This document shows positions 43,649 to 53,456 of a stretch of 64,000 nt of DNA, one piece after another. Each line of letters starts with the position of its first letter. The stretch's first letter is position 1. The translations under genes and the position numbers were made by a program. The notes beneath the pieces were generated by a model, which saw nothing but the letters and a program-made list of their open reading frames with translations, searched no databases and was not told the DNA's origin. The stretch is from contig JAPPMO010000096.1 in the NCBI GenBank assembly GCA_028873975.1, forward strand, positions 51,410 to 115,409, given 5' to 3'. This stretch comes from Chloroflexota bacterium. Its GTDB lineage: Bacteria > Chloroflexota > Anaerolineae > Aggregatilineales > Phototrophicaceae.

Positions 43649-44721
43649 TTGAGACACTGGCGAGCCTGGCATTAATCTTGGTATCGGTCTACCTGCTGTC
43701 GGTGATAACCGAAGGCTTTTTCATCGTTAGCCTGGATCAGATTTCACGGCGCTTGAATTTATCCGACGAAGTCGCGGGCGCTTCCTTAATGGCGATGGGT
43801 TCGTCAGCGCCGGAACTGGCGATTGCGCTGATAGCGCTATTCACCGGTGGCGGCGCCCATAGCGATGTCGGCATCGGCACGATTGTGGGCTCGGCTGTCT
43901 TCAACATTCTGGTCATCACGGGTGTGTCCGCGGTGGTGGCGGGCGGCTTGCGCATTCATCCCTTTGCCGTTCGGCGCGACACGCTCTATTACCTGCTGTC
44001 CATCGGCTATCTGGCTTTCATCTTTGTGGATGGCGAAGTGCTGCTATGGGAAGCGATTTTGGGATTGGCAGCCTATATCGCCTATGTGCTGCTGCTGGTC
44101 TTTTACAAAGATCCGTCCAAGACGGATCTAACCGCGGGCAGAGTCGACGACGCGGTCGAGGCCGAAGGCGCGAGCGGCGACGGCGCCAGGCATCAAATCG
44201 AGTCCGCTATAACGAAGCTGCTGCGTTTGATCACCGGCGCGCCAGAAAAGAACTACCTCTGGACATTCATAGTCGCCATCGCCTTGATCGTCGCCTTGAG
44301 TTATATCCTGGTCGAGGCCACCATCGTGTTTGCGGCCGGCATCGGGATTCCGCCGGTGATTGTAGCGCTGACCTTGTTGGCGGCGGGCACATCGGCGCCG
44401 GATCTAATCTCTTCGATTGATGTCGCGCGCGCTGGGCGCGGCGGTATGGCTGTGGCCAACGCCATCGGTTCCAATATCTTCGACATTTTCATCGGTTTGG
44501 GCTTTCCCTGGGTCTTGGCAATTCTTTTGGGGAGCATGGCGTCGATTCATGTGGGCGCAGATGGCTTGTGGATGTCGATCGGCATACTCGTCGCGACGAC
44601 GATAATCTTGTACGTGCTGTTGCAGAGCCAGCGCATGCTCAGTCGGCGCGAGGGCGTCGCTTTGCTGGCGCTCTACCTGGTTTATGTCCTCTACACGCTG
44701 CTTTCCCGCGCGGCGGTTTGA
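43645..44721 (+). CDS. Calcium/sodium exchanger-family membrane protein (CaxA/YrbG-like)
   Basis: A 358-residue protein with about ten transmembrane helices in two inverted halves. Each half holds an alpha-repeat: GASLMAMGSSAPELAIALI and LTLLAAGTSAPDLISSIDVA, with the acidic Glu and Asp used for cation binding in Na+/Ca2+ exchangers. A cytoplasmic loop of about 45 polar residues (near 165-205) joins the halves. The start is a TTG at 43645; no better start with a ribosome site is visible, so the N-terminus is uncertain by some residues. It would export Ca2+ in exchange for Na+ or H+ (family knowledge). Confidence 0.92.
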   Translation: MIETLASLALILVSVYLLSVITEGFFIVSLDQISRRLNLSDEVAGASLMAMGSSAPELAIALIALFTGGGAHSDVGIGTIVGSAVFNILVITGVSAVVAGGLRIHPFAVRRDTLYYLLSIGYLAFIFVDGEVLLWEAILGLAAYIAYVLLLVFYKDPSKTDLTAGRVDDAVEAEGASGDGARHQIESAITKLLRLITGAPEKNYLWTFIVAIALIVALSYILVEATIVFAAGIGIPPVIVALTLLAAGTSAPDLISSIDVARAGRGGMAVANAIGSNIFDIFIGLGFPWVLAILLGSMASIHVGADGLWMSIGILVATTIILYVLLQSQRMLSRREGVALLALYLVYVLYTLLSRAAV

Positions 44722-44734
44722 TAAAGGTCCTGTT

Positions 44735-46243
44735 ATGAATGAGCGCGAGAATGCGATTCACCATCGCCCCGCCTTAGGCATTGATGTGCTGCGGGCGCCG
44801 GTCGTCGGCCCGCTGCTGCGCGGACGCTATGGCCGGCTGGTCCTGCAGTCGGTCCTAGCTTTGATGGCGATTGCGCTGATCCTCGACGGCTTTACCGGAC
44901 CGCAGACCGCGGCGCGCAACCTGGCGACGGTGGGACCCTGGGTGCAGTTCCGAGGCATTGCGGTGCTGGTCCTGCTATTGGCGGGCAACCTGTTCTGCAT
45001 GGGCTGTCCCTTTACGCTGCCGCGCACGCTGGCGAAGCGGCTCTCGTTACGCGGACGGCGCTTTCCCCAGCAACTGCGCAATAAATGGATCTCGATATTT
45101 GGCTTGTTCCTGCTTTTTTTCGTCTACGAATACTTAAACCTCTGGTCCAGTCCCTGGCTGACGGCTTGGGTGATCGTCGCCTACTTCCTGGCCTCCTTCG
45201 TTTTGGAGGCGCTCTTCACCGAGTCGGCATTTTGCAAATATGTCTGTCCACTCGGCGCATTCAATTTCGTTTATTCGACCCTTTCGCCAACTCAGATCGC
45301 CGTGAAGTCCCATGATGTCTGCGCGACCTGCGTCGGCAAAGAATGCGTCAACGGCAGTTATGCGCCGCAGACCATGGTGCGTCTGGATGAGATCGCTAGC
45401 GCTGGCGCGGGCACAGATACAGCGCGCGCAGTCGAAGTTGAACATGGTCCGGGGGGTACGCTGGGCTGCGGTACCGAGCTCTTCGCGCCGCAGATTCGCG
45501 GCAATCTGGATTGTACGATGTGCCTCGACTGCGTACGCGCCTGCCCCCATGACAATGTCAGCCTGTTCACGCGCGCGCCGGGGCGGGAATTGAGCCGGGG
45601 CGACAGTTGGCCCCGGCGCTGGGACCTGTCCTTGCTCGTGATCGCGCTGGCTTTCATGGGCGTCTCCAACGCTTTTGGCATGGCGCCACCCTATTATGAC
45701 TTGCAGGAGTGGCTGGCGTTGAAACTGGGCATCTCTAGCGAACTCCTTGTGCTGCTGCTTGTCTTTGGCTTGAGCAATTTGCTCTTGCCGGTGGCGGTGG
45801 CGACAGGCGCGGCCTATCTCGGCAGGCTAGTCACGGGCTGCGCGCGCAGGGATTCGATACGCGATACGGTGGCTGCCTTTGCGCCCGCTTTTGTGCCGAT
45901 CGGCTTCGGCATCTGGTTCGCTCATTACAGTTTTCATCTGCTGACAGGACCGGGCTTGATCGTGCCCGTCATTCAAGAATTCCTGGGTGCCGTTGGCGAT
46001 TGGCAAAGCTGGAGCTTCAGCCTGGACCTTGCCCTTATCGGCATCGTTCAGTTCCTGGCGCTGATCGGCGGTTTTCTATGGAGTTTGCGCCTGGCGCAGA
46101 AGCGGGCGCTGCGCCTCTATCGCCGCAGAGCCTTGCCGGGCTTGTTGCCCTGGGCGCTGGTATTTCTGCTGCTGATGCTGGCCGCCTGGCAGATTTTCAG
46201 CCTGCCGATGGAGATGCGCGGCACGCTGGAGCTGTTTGGCTAG
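44735..46243 (+). CDS. NapH/FesM-like iron-sulfur membrane protein
   Basis: A 502-residue protein with about ten transmembrane helices and several Cys motifs: NLFCMGCPFTLPRTL, FCKYVCPLGAF, VCATCVGKEC and a classical ferredoxin site CTMCLDCVRACPHDN. This is the arrangement of NapH/CcoG-type electron-transfer proteins carrying two 4Fe-4S clusters in the cytosolic loop, with membrane Cys pairs. Start at 44735 has AAAGG before it and is 13 bases after the exchanger stop, so the two may be co-transcribed. It probably moves electrons from quinol to a periplasmic enzyme that is not in the window. Confidence 0.9.
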   Translation: MNERENAIHHRPALGIDVLRAPVVGPLLRGRYGRLVLQSVLALMAIALILDGFTGPQTAARNLATVGPWVQFRGIAVLVLLLAGNLFCMGCPFTLPRTLAKRLSLRGRRFPQQLRNKWISIFGLFLLFFVYEYLNLWSSPWLTAWVIVAYFLASFVLEALFTESAFCKYVCPLGAFNFVYSTLSPTQIAVKSHDVCATCVGKECVNGSYAPQTMVRLDEIASAGAGTDTARAVEVEHGPGGTLGCGTELFAPQIRGNLDCTMCLDCVRACPHDNVSLFTRAPGRELSRGDSWPRRWDLSLLVIALAFMGVSNAFGMAPPYYDLQEWLALKLGISSELLVLLLVFGLSNLLLPVAVATGAAYLGRLVTGCARRDSIRDTVAAFAPAFVPIGFGIWFAHYSFHLLTGPGLIVPVIQEFLGAVGDWQSWSFSLDLALIGIVQFLALIGGFLWSLRLAQKRALRLYRRRALPGLLPWALVFLLLMLAAWQIFSLPMEMRGTLELFG

Positions 46244-47001
46244 GTCGGCGCTCCCATCCATTCACCTTTTCGCAGCAAGGGCTCGGCGCGGCCCCACAAC
46301 TCGCTGCCATCGCGATTCATGATCGGTTCGGCGGAGTATTGCGCCAGGTAGCAACGGCGATACTTGTCTGTCATGTTGGGACCGCTGCGGTGGAAGGTGC
46401 GGCTGCTGAAAACGACGATGCTGCCGGCCGGCACGATGGCTGGATCACCGGGATCATCGCCCTTGTAGCCGACCTTGTCATTGCTCCGTTCTTCGACCTC
46501 ATGGTCAATGATCTCGTCAGTGGCGCCGCGTCCATCGCGGGAATAGGGCAGGATGAAGACAGTGCCGTTTTCGATTGACATGTCGTCCAGCGCGCACCAG
46601 CACGAGAGATAAGCGCGGTGGTAATGCCCGACATAGCCGGAATCTTGATGCCAGGCGAATTTGGAATCGGTATCCGCCGCTTTGACCACGTATTGTTCAT
46701 GGAACAGGTAAGCGGTATCGCCCAATGTGGCGCGGCAGATATCCGCCATCAGCTCACTGAATAGGAATTCGGTCATGATGGGGCTGTCGGCGCTGCGATT
46801 GGAAACGAAGTAGCGCTTCTTGTAATGATTGATGCCCTGTGTTTTGAGGCTCCTAGCTTCCATTTCCTTCTCATAAATATCGACATAACGCATGCACTCG
46901 GCGCGCAAGGCAGCGACGATCTCGACTGGAATGGCGGATTCTAGAATGAAGTACCCATCTCGATGATATTGCTGAGCTTGCTCAGTAGTCACAATTGGCA
47001 T
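46240..47001 (-). CDS. Phytanoyl-CoA dioxygenase-family protein
   Basis: A 253-residue Fe(II)/2-oxoglutarate dioxygenase of the PhyH group. The iron facial triad is visible: His118 and Asp120 in WHQDSGYVGHY and His204 in SRTFHRSGPN, with Arg215 in DKYRRCYLAQYS for 2-oxoglutarate. The usual N-terminal YHRDGYFILESAI is present. Bacterial members hydroxylate diverse small molecules. It converges with the iron-sulfur protein gene, overlapping by four bases, and is divergent from the sulfatase. Substrate unknown. Confidence 0.95.
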   Translation of the reverse strand: MPIVTTEQAQQYHRDGYFILESAIPVEIVAALRAECMRYVDIYEKEMEARSLKTQGINHYKKRYFVSNRSADSPIMTEFLFSELMADICRATLGDTAYLFHEQYVVKAADTDSKFAWHQDSGYVGHYHRAYLSCWCALDDMSIENGTVFILPYSRDGRGATDEIIDHEVEERSNDKVGYKGDDPGDPAIVPAGSIVVFSSRTFHRSGPNMTDKYRRCYLAQYSAEPIMNRDGSELWGRAEPLLRKGEWMGAPT

Positions 47002-47138
47002 TTGGCTAACCTCTGGTCACTCCGTTGCCAATAGCATAGCAAATAGCTCGCTGCGCTTGCAACATCTAAGGATAGCAATTGTGAGCGAGCGTCAATTACA
47101 CTTTGACGCGCAGCCCATCATATATCACGGAGTCCATG

Positions 47139-48530
47139 ATGATCGAAAGACCCAATATCGTATTATTCCTGACCGACGACCACGGCGCCTGGGCCAACGG
47201 CTGCTATGGCAATTGCGAGGCGCATACGCCGACTATTGACGCGCTGGCGGCGGCGGGTACGCGTTTTGCAAAAGCCTATACGCCGACGCCGGTCTGTTCG
47301 CCGGCCCGCGCTTGCCTGTTGACCGGCAAGACCGCCTCGCAGGTTGGGATTCATGACTGGCTGGAAGAGGCGATGCCCGAGATCGGCGAGCGGGATTGGC
47401 TGGGCGGGACAAGGACGCTTTTCGATTACTTGTCGGGCGCGGGCTATCACACCGGTTTGAGCGGCAAATGGCACCTGGGTCAATCGCATTTGACGCCGAC
47501 GGGCGCGGACTATTATTTCGGTTTGCCGGGCTGGCAAGGCGCGCACAACGGTGCCTATACGTATATCCGCAATGACGAAATGGTCGAGCTGACCGGAAAC
47601 AAATCGCGCTTCATCACTGATCAGGCCATCGAATTCCTGGATACAGTTCCCGAAGGCAAGCCGTTTTTCCTCAACATCGGCTATATCGCCACACATTCTC
47701 CCTATCGCCAGCAAGCGCATGATCCCCTGCAAACGGCGCGCTATCAAGATTGCTCCTTCGCCGAGATCCCGCCTTGGGACCCGCACCCATGGGTCAAGAA
47801 CGAAGGCGGAGGCAACGAACTCAACGAAGGAGAGCTGCGCGACCGATACATCGGCTATTACGCGTCAGTGACCGAGATCGACGACAATGTCGCCCGCGTT
47901 GTGGATGCGCTGAAAGAGCGGGGACACTGGGAAAACACGGTAATCATCTATACCTCCGATCACGGCTGCGCGCTTGGGCATAATGGCTTTTTCGGCAAGG
48001 GAAACAGCACGCGCCCGCTAAACATGTACGAGGTTTCGCTGCAAGTGCCCCTTGTCATCTCGGGCGCCGGCGTCCGGGCAGGGGTATTGGAAAACTATGT
48101 CGACCACTATGACAGTTTCCTTACGATCTGCGAGCTGGCCCGCGTCCAGGCGCCGATATCCGAGGTCAATACCGGCCAATCTTACGCGCCGCTGTTGCGA
48201 GGAGAAACGATCAACTGGGACAATACGCGCGTCGGCGAATACGGCGATCTGCGCATGATCCGCGACGAACGCTGGAAGCTGGTCTATCGTTATCCGGCCG
48301 GACCGCAGGATCTGTTCGATCTGGAGGCAGATCCGCTGGAACGGCGCAATCTCTACGAGGCTCGTCCAGAGATCGTGGCTGAATTAAAGCGGCGAATGGA
48401 CGCCTTTTATGCCCAGCGCGAAGTTGCCGAGCTTTCCGGCTTGCGGGTCAAGGAGCAGCCGGCGCACAACGGACGCAGCGAAGCCTGGCGCGACGGGGTG
48501 CGAGAGGCGCGGGGTCTGCAAATTTATTAG
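47139..48530 (+). CDS. Arylsulfatase-type sulfatase
   Basis: A 463-residue alkaline-phosphatase-superfamily sulfatase. N-terminal metal Asp pair in LFLTDDHGAW, the maturation site CSPAR at residues 53-57 whose Cys becomes formylglycine, GKWHLGQ, IYTSDHG for the second metal Asp-His, and the C-terminal WKLVYRYPAGPQDLFDLEAD. Being Cys-type it can be matured by FGE or by anSME radical-SAM enzymes, one of which is encoded at 58.6 kb. No signal peptide is seen, so it may act in the cytosol on imported sulfated sugars. ATG at 47139 is six bases from GGAG. Confidence 0.95.
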   Translation: MIERPNIVLFLTDDHGAWANGCYGNCEAHTPTIDALAAAGTRFAKAYTPTPVCSPARACLLTGKTASQVGIHDWLEEAMPEIGERDWLGGTRTLFDYLSGAGYHTGLSGKWHLGQSHLTPTGADYYFGLPGWQGAHNGAYTYIRNDEMVELTGNKSRFITDQAIEFLDTVPEGKPFFLNIGYIATHSPYRQQAHDPLQTARYQDCSFAEIPPWDPHPWVKNEGGGNELNEGELRDRYIGYYASVTEIDDNVARVVDALKERGHWENTVIIYTSDHGCALGHNGFFGKGNSTRPLNMYEVSLQVPLVISGAGVRAGVLENYVDHYDSFLTICELARVQAPISEVNTGQSYAPLLRGETINWDNTRVGEYGDLRMIRDERWKLVYRYPAGPQDLFDLEADPLERRNLYEARPEIVAELKRRMDAFYAQREVAELSGLRVKEQPAHNGRSEAWRDGVREARGLQIY

Positions 48531-48553
48531 ACGATATGAAGCGGGACCGGACA

Positions 48554-48570
48554 GGCGAGCTTGGCTTGCC
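48554..48570. repeat. Imperfect palindrome GGCGAGC / GCTTGCC
   Basis: A seven-base stem with one wobble pair and a three-base loop lies between the convergent sulfatase and Ig-repeat genes. It resembles the hairpin at 10978 and may serve as a weak bidirectional terminator. Confidence 0.4.
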
Positions 48571-48598
48571 CAGCTGCCCGTTTCGTGTTTCCCCTATC

Positions 48599-51139
48599 TC
48601 ATTGCCGCTCAAGCGAGACGGCCAGCGAAATCCTGTCGTCGAAGCCGAATTTCTCCAGGGCGACGACCACCTGGCCGCTCGTGGGCATGACAAATGCCAA
48701 AGGCAGTCGATCCGGTACGCCCATGGCGCTGTAGGACATCACTTCCATACCGGCGACCGTGGCGCTGACAAAGAGATCTTCGACCGCTCCCGATAGCACC
48801 TCCAGATTGAGGATCAGCGATTCCCCTTCCGCCGCGTGGAAGACGACCAGATCGCGAATGACCTTGTCGCTAAGGGTGATGATGACTTCGCCATCTTCAA
48901 GCGCGCGCGCCGGATTGCGGCTCACGGTTATCGTGCCGCTGCCCATGGCCAACTCGCCAAATGTCGAAACTGCCAAGACGTAAGTATCGTCGCGATCGAA
49001 AATCAAATTGCTGATTTCGGCCTCAAAGCCGGGACCGCTGTCATCGTCGAAAGCCAATTCAATGCCATCGGACGAGAGTACCTGCAATGTGCTGTCCAGG
49101 TTGCCGTTGCTGTCGACGGCCAGCGTGAGGCTGTCGCCTGTTTTCACCGACAATTCATAATATGCCGCCGGCATACTGGCGCTGAGCGAGAATGGCACGG
49201 CATCGACGTCTTCGATGCTGGCGACGCCTACCGGATCAATGCTCAGGACAAAGTCGCCTTGGATGCCCGCTAGATCCGCGAGGGAGGGAGAAGGGAATAT
49301 CTCCAAAATATAGGCGCCGCTGTAGGGCATCCGCAGCGGGCCGATGACCGCTGACTTGCGTCCGCGGCTGTCGTCATTAAAGGCGATCTCGCCCTCATCG
49401 CGATCGAATAGGGCGGCCGCGGGGTCAAAATCGTCGGATCGGACCGCGATCCTCATGTATTGCCCGCCCTCGCCCTCGAACTTGATCGCGGCGCGGCCCT
49501 CGACCAGACTGCCTTCGATCACGTCTCCCGCTCCCATTGACACGATGGTTGCCGGGGCTGGGGCTTCTCCCGCGGTTGCGGTCAAAACCACCGTCGGCTG
49601 ATTTCCCGCTTCACGCATAGCGGTGATCAGATAATCGCCCGGGGCGTCCCCCGCGTCGGTAAGCAGTTCCAGCCGAACCATGCCCGCTGCGTCCGCTGTT
49701 TTATTGCTCGTGTAGACGGATTTGCCAGCGAAGGTCACATCAAAGTTTACCCGCTCGCCCGGCGTCAAGTTGCTCACCAAGATCACATGGCTCGAGCCTA
49801 TGACAGCGGATTGCGGTTCAATCGTGGCGAGGGCGTCGCTCCCGCCTTCGTCCGCGTCCGCGTCAAAGCTGATTTCGAGCGCCGCGCTTGCCAACAGGAC
49901 CTCACCGGCATCATCACGGATTTCGACCGTATAAAAGCCGATGTCATCTTCGGGCGTACTGCTGATTCTCAAGTTGAACGCGCCCGCCGCATCGGCAGTG
50001 CGCGCGGTAGCGTATTCCTCGGCACCATCCGGATCGAGGATCTTCAACCTGTAGTCCTGGCCCGGCTGCAATCCGCTGACCTCAATCAAATGCTCCGAAC
50101 CGATGGCTGCGCTCGGCGGCGTGACAGAAACGACGGCGGCTAGAGCCAATTCGGTATCCGCGAGCTCGCCAATCGTCAAGGTGGCGGTCGCGACCTGGTC
50201 GCCCTCCGCGAGGACTTCAATGTCATAGCGGCCTTCTGCCATGTCCTCGGGACCTGTAAAGCTCAGGTTGACCTCGCCATCCCGCGAGGCCCGCGCCATG
50301 ACGGCGTCGATCAGCACGCCGTCGTCCGATTTGACTTGGGCGCTAACGCTATCGAAGGCCGAAAGCCCGCTGACGCTGATTTCGACCGAGCTCCCCGCTT
50401 CGGTTATGGCTGGCGTAACGATGACGGCAACGTCCCGCTCCGGCGGCGCGTTGATGGTGAATTCGCCTTCGGCAATCGTTTTGCCTTCCGAGTCGTAAAT
50501 GGCGATCGCTTGCTGGCCGGGACTATCGCCTTCTTCCGCGAAGACTTCAATCTCGATGATGCCGTCCATGTCGCTGAAGCGCGCGCGGCGATAGGCAACC
50601 CGCTGCGATTCGCTGGCGGTGATCTCTACCGTATAGCGCCTTTGCGCGTCGAGTTCGGCGATCTTGATGGCGTGCAATGTGCCTATGGGGCCGGAGGACG
50701 GCGTCACAGTGACCTCGCCCGGCAGTTCTATGACGGCTTCTTTCGCTGTCAATTCGAAGTCCGCGCTGGCGAGCGCTGCGCCGTCTTGTACCACCTGAAC
50801 AGTATAAATGCCTGGAAGATCGCCTTCGGTGCTGCCAGCCGGGAAAGTGATACGGCCTTGATCATCGCTCGTTTCTTCGCTGCTGAAAACGATCTCGCCG
50901 TCAAAAAGGAACTCTATCGAGTAAGCGGCGTTCGGCTGCAATCCTTCGATTAGAATCATGAGCAGCGCGCTTTCGACGGGACCCGAGTCCGGCGTGATTG
51001 TCACGGTCGGCGCGTCTTGCGCCGGCGCGGTCATGGCGAACGCGATGAAAAACAAAGACAGGATAAGGAGTCGCAGACCCGAGCGCGGACGAAGCCGCGG
51101 GTTCAGACGCGTTTCAAACAGCGAAATTGAAGATGGCAT
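48599..51139 (-). CDS. Secreted Ig-like repeat protein with PPC-like domains, 846 aa
   Basis: A signal peptide (about 20-45, ILSLFFIAFAMTAPAQ) precedes five Ig-like repeats of about 95-100 residues that start with a common pattern (VTITPDSGPVESA, VTVTPSSGPIGT, VIVTPAITEAGSS, VSVTPPSAAIGSEH, ATIEPQSAVIGSSH). After residue about 540 come PPC-like beta domains (YMRIAVRSDDFDPAAALFDR, SLTLAVDSNGNLDSTLQVL) with calcium-type Asp-rich loops. It has no catalytic motif and is likely a surface or S-layer-type adhesin. The start at 51139 has GGAGGG seven bases upstream. It faces holB across a divergent promoter region. Confidence 0.85.
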   Translation of the reverse strand: MPSSISLFETRLNPRLRPRSGLRLLILSLFFIAFAMTAPAQDAPTVTITPDSGPVESALLMILIEGLQPNAAYSIEFLFDGEIVFSSEETSDDQGRITFPAGSTEGDLPGIYTVQVVQDGAALASADFELTAKEAVIELPGEVTVTPSSGPIGTLHAIKIAELDAQRRYTVEITASESQRVAYRRARFSDMDGIIEIEVFAEEGDSPGQQAIAIYDSEGKTIAEGEFTINAPPERDVAVIVTPAITEAGSSVEISVSGLSAFDSVSAQVKSDDGVLIDAVMARASRDGEVNLSFTGPEDMAEGRYDIEVLAEGDQVATATLTIGELADTELALAAVVSVTPPSAAIGSEHLIEVSGLQPGQDYRLKILDPDGAEEYATARTADAAGAFNLRISSTPEDDIGFYTVEIRDDAGEVLLASAALEISFDADADEGGSDALATIEPQSAVIGSSHVILVSNLTPGERVNFDVTFAGKSVYTSNKTADAAGMVRLELLTDAGDAPGDYLITAMREAGNQPTVVLTATAGEAPAPATIVSMGAGDVIEGSLVEGRAAIKFEGEGGQYMRIAVRSDDFDPAAALFDRDEGEIAFNDDSRGRKSAVIGPLRMPYSGAYILEIFPSPSLADLAGIQGDFVLSIDPVGVASIEDVDAVPFSLSASMPAAYYELSVKTGDSLTLAVDSNGNLDSTLQVLSSDGIELAFDDDSGPGFEAEISNLIFDRDDTYVLAVSTFGELAMGSGTITVSRNPARALEDGEVIITLSDKVIRDLVVFHAAEGESLILNLEVLSGAVEDLFVSATVAGMEVMSYSAMGVPDRLPLAFVMPTSGQVVVALEKFGFDDRISLAVSLERQ

Positions 51140-51311
51140 TTTAAGACCCTCCGCCCGGACCATGCGGATAGCAGACGGTACCGTAGCGCCATTTTATTCA
51201 GTGGCTATGAACAATTATAGGGTGAGCGGCCGCCTGAGTCTTGAATCGGGACGAGTAAATAACGGACTGGACGCAGACAATGCCACATTTCGCAATCATA
51301 TTCCGCAAGGG

Positions 51312-51317
51312 TATAAT
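51312..51317 (+). promoter_or_regulatory. -10 box placed for leaderless holB transcript
   Basis: TATAAT ends six bases before the ATG at 51324, where transcription from this box would begin at or next to the start codon, and no ribosome-binding site is visible. The same geometry occurs before the anSME gene. Confidence 0.45.
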
Positions 51318-51323
51318 TGGCGC

Positions 51324-52343
51324 ATGGATGGGACTATTGACAGTAATCACAACTGGAACATCGTCGGGCACGAGCGGGCGGTGGAGTTTCTGCGGCGCGG
51401 CCTGCTGAACGGGCGCAGCCGCCATGCCTATCTGTTCACGGGCAGTTCCTCGGTGGGCAAGATGACCCTGGCTCAGACCTTCGCTATGGCGCTCAATTGT
51501 GAATCGGAAGATATCGCGGGACGCCCTTGCGGCAACTGCCGATCCTGCCGCGGCATTGTCAAAGGCAGCGATCCTGATCTGATCCTGGCGCGCGCGGATG
51601 AAAGCGGTCGCTTGAAAATCGACGTCATTCGTGATGTGATGCGCCTGTTGGCGCTGAAGCCTTATGGCTCGCGCTATCGCGTGGCGATGCTGGAAGACTT
51701 TGACCTGGTGCTGCCACAAGCGCAGGACGCTCTGCTCAAGACCTTGGAAGAACCGGCGGAACATGCGGTTCTTTTGCTGCTGGCGACATCGACGGAACGC
51801 ATTCTTTCCACCATCCGCAGCCGTACCCAGATTATACCTTTGCGCCCCTTGCCATTGGCGCTTGTTAAGGATCATTTGCTCGGTCGCGGCGCGGAAGCGG
51901 ATCGCGCCGAACTGATCGCCCGGCTGAGCAGCGGACGCATCGGCTGGGCGCTGGCCGCGCTGGACGATGAAACACTGCTTGAATCCAGGGCGACGTACCT
52001 GGAACTTCTTCGGGACGTCCTGCGCGGCGGCCGGGTGGATCGCCTAAGAATTGCCGAGGAGCTCAGCCGCAAACTGGCACGGGACAAAAACCAGTTGCGC
52101 GCGACCCTGGACATCTGGCAAACGTACTGGCGCGACTTGCTGCTAGAGTGCTACGAGACGCCGGTGAAGCCCTGCAACAGCGACCGCAAGGATGAGATAC
52201 GCGCGCTGGCGATGCGAGTGAATCCGGCGCAATCATTGCATGCGCTCAATGCCACGCGCCGGGCCGCGCGCGCTTTGGAAACCAATGCCAATGTCCGGCT
52301 GGCGCTGGATGTTTTGTTTCTGGAGTATCCGGGTTTGGATTGA
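51324..52343 (+). CDS. holB: DNA polymerase III delta' subunit-like clamp-loader ATPase
   Basis: A 339-residue AAA+ clamp-loader protein. Seen are the domain start NIVGHERAVEFLRRGLLNGR, HAYLFTGSSSVGKMTLAQTF (P-loop-like, with Met where Ser/Thr is usual), a zinc motif (NCESED, then CGNCRSC), VAMLEDFDLVLPQAQDALLKTLEEP and SRTQIIPLRPL, where SRC is usual. Length and the lack of a C-terminal tau domain favour delta' over DnaX. A longer frame from 50958 has a poor N-terminus and overlaps the Ig-repeat gene by over 100 bases, so ATG 51324 was preferred. Confidence 0.88.
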   Translation: MDGTIDSNHNWNIVGHERAVEFLRRGLLNGRSRHAYLFTGSSSVGKMTLAQTFAMALNCESEDIAGRPCGNCRSCRGIVKGSDPDLILARADESGRLKIDVIRDVMRLLALKPYGSRYRVAMLEDFDLVLPQAQDALLKTLEEPAEHAVLLLLATSTERILSTIRSRTQIIPLRPLPLALVKDHLLGRGAEADRAELIARLSSGRIGWALAALDDETLLESRATYLELLRDVLRGGRVDRLRIAEELSRKLARDKNQLRATLDIWQTYWRDLLLECYETPVKPCNSDRKDEIRALAMRVNPAQSLHALNATRRAARALETNANVRLALDVLFLEYPGLD

Positions 52344-52349
52344 GCCCGG

Positions 52350-53387
52350 TCAGTCGATCGGTATCCAACTGGCCGGTTTCTTCGCCGCTTCCAAGACCGA
52401 ATCGGGCGTCAGAACGATCTTGCCGAAGCCGGGCTTCTTTTCCATTTTTTCGTGGGCTTTGCGCGCCTGGCTGAGGGGCAGCGTCTCGTCGATGGCGGGT
52501 TGATATTTGCCTTTGGCGAAATCCAGGAGAATTGATTCGAAATCCCTGGTCCGCAGCGAGTCGTAGGAACCCAGGATGCTGAGGTTCTTCAAGTAGATGT
52601 CCATTAAATTGATTCGAGAGTCGCGGACTTGCGCAGGCGCTGCCAGGACCAGTCTTCCCTTGTAGTCGAGCATATCAATAGATTGCGCCAGCGCATCTGT
52701 ATTCGAGCTATGCAGGACAAGCGTCGCGCCCAATTCGCCAGTGGCAACCTTAACTTGCCGCACGAGATCGCTGCCGGCCTCATCCAGGACGATATGCGCG
52801 CCGATCTCTCGCAATTGCGCCGCGACGTCGCTGCCGCTGATAGCGATAACTTGCGCTCCTTTGGCGCTGGCGATTTGCACAGCGGCGATACCAAGCGGGC
52901 TCGCCGCGCTCTGGATCACCACGCGATCGGCCTTCTTGATCTTGCCATTGCCGACCAGCGCTGTCCAGGCATTGGCAAAAGAAGCGCCGGCCGCAACCGC
53001 GACTTGAAAGTCTAGGGAGACGGGCATTTTGACCAATTGATCGGCTGGCACGGCGCAGTACTCCGCGTAACTGCCGTCGCGCTCGCGCCCGAGCCCCTCG
53101 TAGCAGGCGGCGACGCGCTCGCCCGGCTCCCATTCGCTGACATCTTCCCCGACAGCGGCAATTTCTCCCGCGAGATCATTGCCCAGGATATGCGGCAAGG
53201 GCTTGCGGATGATGAAGCGCCCATTTCGAAAGAGCAGATCACCGGGATTGGCGGATGCGGCGTGAATCTTGACCAGCGCTTCGTCAGGGGCGAGCGTCGG
53301 CATCGGGCATCGTTCGTACTTGAGCGCGCGCGGTTTGCCGATTCGAGCGATGCGCGCCGCCATCATCGATTCGCCAAGCTCTGTCAT
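52350..53387 (-). CDS. Quinone-oxidoreductase-like medium-chain dehydrogenase
   Basis: A 345-residue MDR-superfamily NAD(P)H-dependent oxidoreductase. Visible are HAASANPGDLLFRNGR, LGNDLAGEIAAVGEDV, the YAEYCAVPADQLVKMP segment, and the nucleotide-binding region VVIQSAASPLGIAAVQIASA. The structural zinc Cys loop is absent, which suggests a QOR-type enzyme. Possible starts are 53387 and 53366. It converges with holB, six bases apart. Substrate unknown. Confidence 0.9.
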   Translation of the reverse strand: MTELGESMMAARIARIGKPRALKYERCPMPTLAPDEALVKIHAASANPGDLLFRNGRFIIRKPLPHILGNDLAGEIAAVGEDVSEWEPGERVAACYEGLGRERDGSYAEYCAVPADQLVKMPVSLDFQVAVAAGASFANAWTALVGNGKIKKADRVVIQSAASPLGIAAVQIASAKGAQVIAISGSDVAAQLREIGAHIVLDEAGSDLVRQVKVATGELGATLVLHSSNTDALAQSIDMLDYKGRLVLAAPAQVRDSRINLMDIYLKNLSILGSYDSLRTRDFESILLDFAKGKYQPAIDETLPLSQARKAHEKMEKKPGFGKIVLTPDSVLEAAKKPASWIPID

Positions 53388-53456
53388 GGGGAAGCCTCTG
53401 GCGACATTTGAAGATTTGGGGACAGTCTAAACGACGGCGCCAAGGCTGTAAACAGC

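Noticed and set aside
50958-51323. N-terminal extension of holB by 122 codons
   Set aside because: It overlaps the start of the divergent Ig-repeat gene and its residues lack any clamp-loader similarity; the family starts at NIVGHERAVEF.
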